Assembly: GCA_030426875.1 (NCBI GenBank)
Contig: JAUHXI010000081.1
Location: 1 to 6,617, forward strand
Direction: 5' to 3'
DNA: 6,617 nt
DNA from: a bacterium
GTDB lineage: Bacteria; Patescibacteriota; Gracilibacteria; UM-FILTER-43-11
Shown here one piece after another: positions 6,111 to 6,617 of the stretch. The stretch's first letter is position 1. Each line of letters opens with the position of its first letter. The translations under genes and the position numbers were made by a program. The notes below the pieces were generated by a model. It had not been told where the DNA came from and searched no databases. It saw only the letters and a program-made list of their open reading frames with translations.

Positions 6111-6130
6111 GGACGCGATTAATCGCGTCC
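6111..6130. repeat. Perfect 20-bp palindrome between convergent genes
   Basis: GGACGCGATT (6111-6120) is followed at once by its exact reverse complement AATCGCGTCC (6121-6130). It starts 6 bp after the ATPase stop codon and could fold into a hairpin in transcripts of either strand. No T-tract follows in either direction, so it is not a textbook intrinsic terminator, though it may help stop both convergent transcripts. From memory, similar GACGCGATTAATCGCGTC palindromes occur as dispersed repeats in other bacterial genomes; I cannot check this here. A weaker CCTCC...GGAGG inverted repeat (6137-6141 with 6155-6159) follows in a C/G-skewed stretch reaching queA. Confidence 0.6.
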
Positions 6131-6181
6131 TCATGTCCTCCCCCTTTGGATGTCGGAGGTAGGTTAGAGGGGTCTTCTAAA

Positions 6182-6617
6182 TCACCGAATCAACATTGAG
6201 TCTCCAAAGCTAAAAAATCGATAATGCTCTTTTTTGGCTTTTTCATAAGCCTTAAAAATAAAGTCCTTTCCCGCTAAGGCGCTCACTAGCATGAGTAAGG
6301 TACTCTTGGGCACATGAAAATTAGTGATCAATCCGTCGACAAATTTCCATTCATAGCCTGGTTTGATGAAAATGTCCGTCTCTCCTGATTTTGATTGAAG
6401 GCGACTGTCACCTTCAATTCTATCTGCACAGGATTCCAACACTCTCACCGATGTGGTGCCCACCGCAATGATTTTCTTTCCCATTTTTTTAGCCTCATTC
6501 AGTTTTTTAGCTGTTTCTTCTGATAGCTCAAAATACTCTGAATGCATTTGATGGGCCTCAATCTCATCTGTTTTTACAGGTTGAAAGGTGCCCAATCCCA
6601 CATGCAACGTAACAAAA
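6182..6617 (-). CDS. queA: S-adenosylmethionine:tRNA ribosyltransferase-isomerase (QueA), C-terminal part
   Basis: QueA transfers and isomerises the ribosyl group of S-adenosylmethionine onto 7-aminomethyl-7-deazaguanine at tRNA position 34, making epoxyqueuosine, the penultimate step of queuosine synthesis in the cytoplasm. About 144 C-terminal residues of a protein that is usually near 345 are present; the rest lies past the right edge. Family signatures in order are TLHVGLGTFQPV, HSEYFEL, AVGTTSVRVLES, the long conserved block with PGYEWKFVDGLITNFHVPKSTL, MLVSALAG, and the closing YRFFSFGDSMLI. The frame stays open to the edge (codons for Phe-Val-Thr before Leu-His-Val), so an apparent TTG start at 6607 is not the true start. 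It ends on TGA right after the conserved MLIR end. No other queuosine gene is visible here. Confidence 0.97.
   Translation of the reverse strand, partial: FVTLHVGLGTFQPVKTDEIEAHQMHSEYFELSEETAKKLNEAKKMGKKIIAVGTTSVRVLESCADRIEGDSRLQSKSGETDIFIKPGYEWKFVDGLITNFHVPKSTLLMLVSALAGKDFIFKAYEKAKKEHYRFFSFGDSMLIR

Noticed and set aside
5952..6134. 60-residue minus-strand frame over the ATPase 3' end and the palindrome
   Set aside because: It overlaps the conserved ATPase frame and begins inside the perfect palindrome. Its sequence looks like a reverse translation artefact.
6182..6184. UGA read as glycine (genetic code 25)
   Set aside because: QueA ends naturally at MLIR before this TGA, and the other long frames contain no in-frame TGA, which recoded genomes use often.
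6605..6607. TTG as the start of queA
   Set aside because: The family-conserved sequence continues upstream in frame (Phe-Val-Thr-Leu-His-Val) to the window edge, and about 200 N-terminal residues are missing. This is a truncation, not an initiation site.

Overview
The window looks like a chromosomal segment of an uncultured bacterium, plausibly of the Candidate Phyla Radiation (Patescibacteria, perhaps near Peregrinibacteria). This rests on three things: a membrane-anchored VirD4-like ATPase with no conjugation genes around it, a very acidic secreted protein of no recognised family, and AT-rich starts without Shine-Dalgarno motifs. The lineage is an inference. UGA appears to act as a stop: queA ends on TGA exactly where the family ends, and the long frames contain no internal UGA. 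This argues against the recoded (UGA = Gly) Gracilibacteria/Absconditabacteria.

Layout from left to right: (1) 1-703, minus strand, a Fic-domain AMP transferase cut by the left edge. Its inhibitory helix is intact, and its promoter is laced with three copies of the 9-mer TAAGGTATG. (2) 704-1071, a gene-free interval with that promoter, two hairpins, an 11-unit degenerate heptamer repeat and a strong terminator. (3) 1072-3048, minus strand, a 658-residue secreted acidic protein with an internal duplication. (4) 3049-3506, a divergent intergenic region with promoter candidates for both flanking genes and a second heptamer-repeat element arranged as a long inverted repeat. (5) 3507-6104, plus strand, an 865-residue membrane-anchored VirD4/TrwB-like ATPase. 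(6) 6105-6181, a short convergent gap with a perfect 20-bp palindrome. (7) 6182-6617, minus strand, the C-terminal part of queA (queuosine synthesis), cut by the right edge.

No operon joins these genes. The secreted protein and the ATPase are divergent, and the ATPase and queA are convergent. fic lies downstream of the secreted-protein gene in the same direction but behind a terminator and with its own promoter. A functional link between the ATPase and the secreted protein is possible from the shared divergent region but is not shown. The most notable non-coding signals are the fic operator-like repeats and the related 7-nt-phased repeat elements on both sides of the secreted-protein gene.
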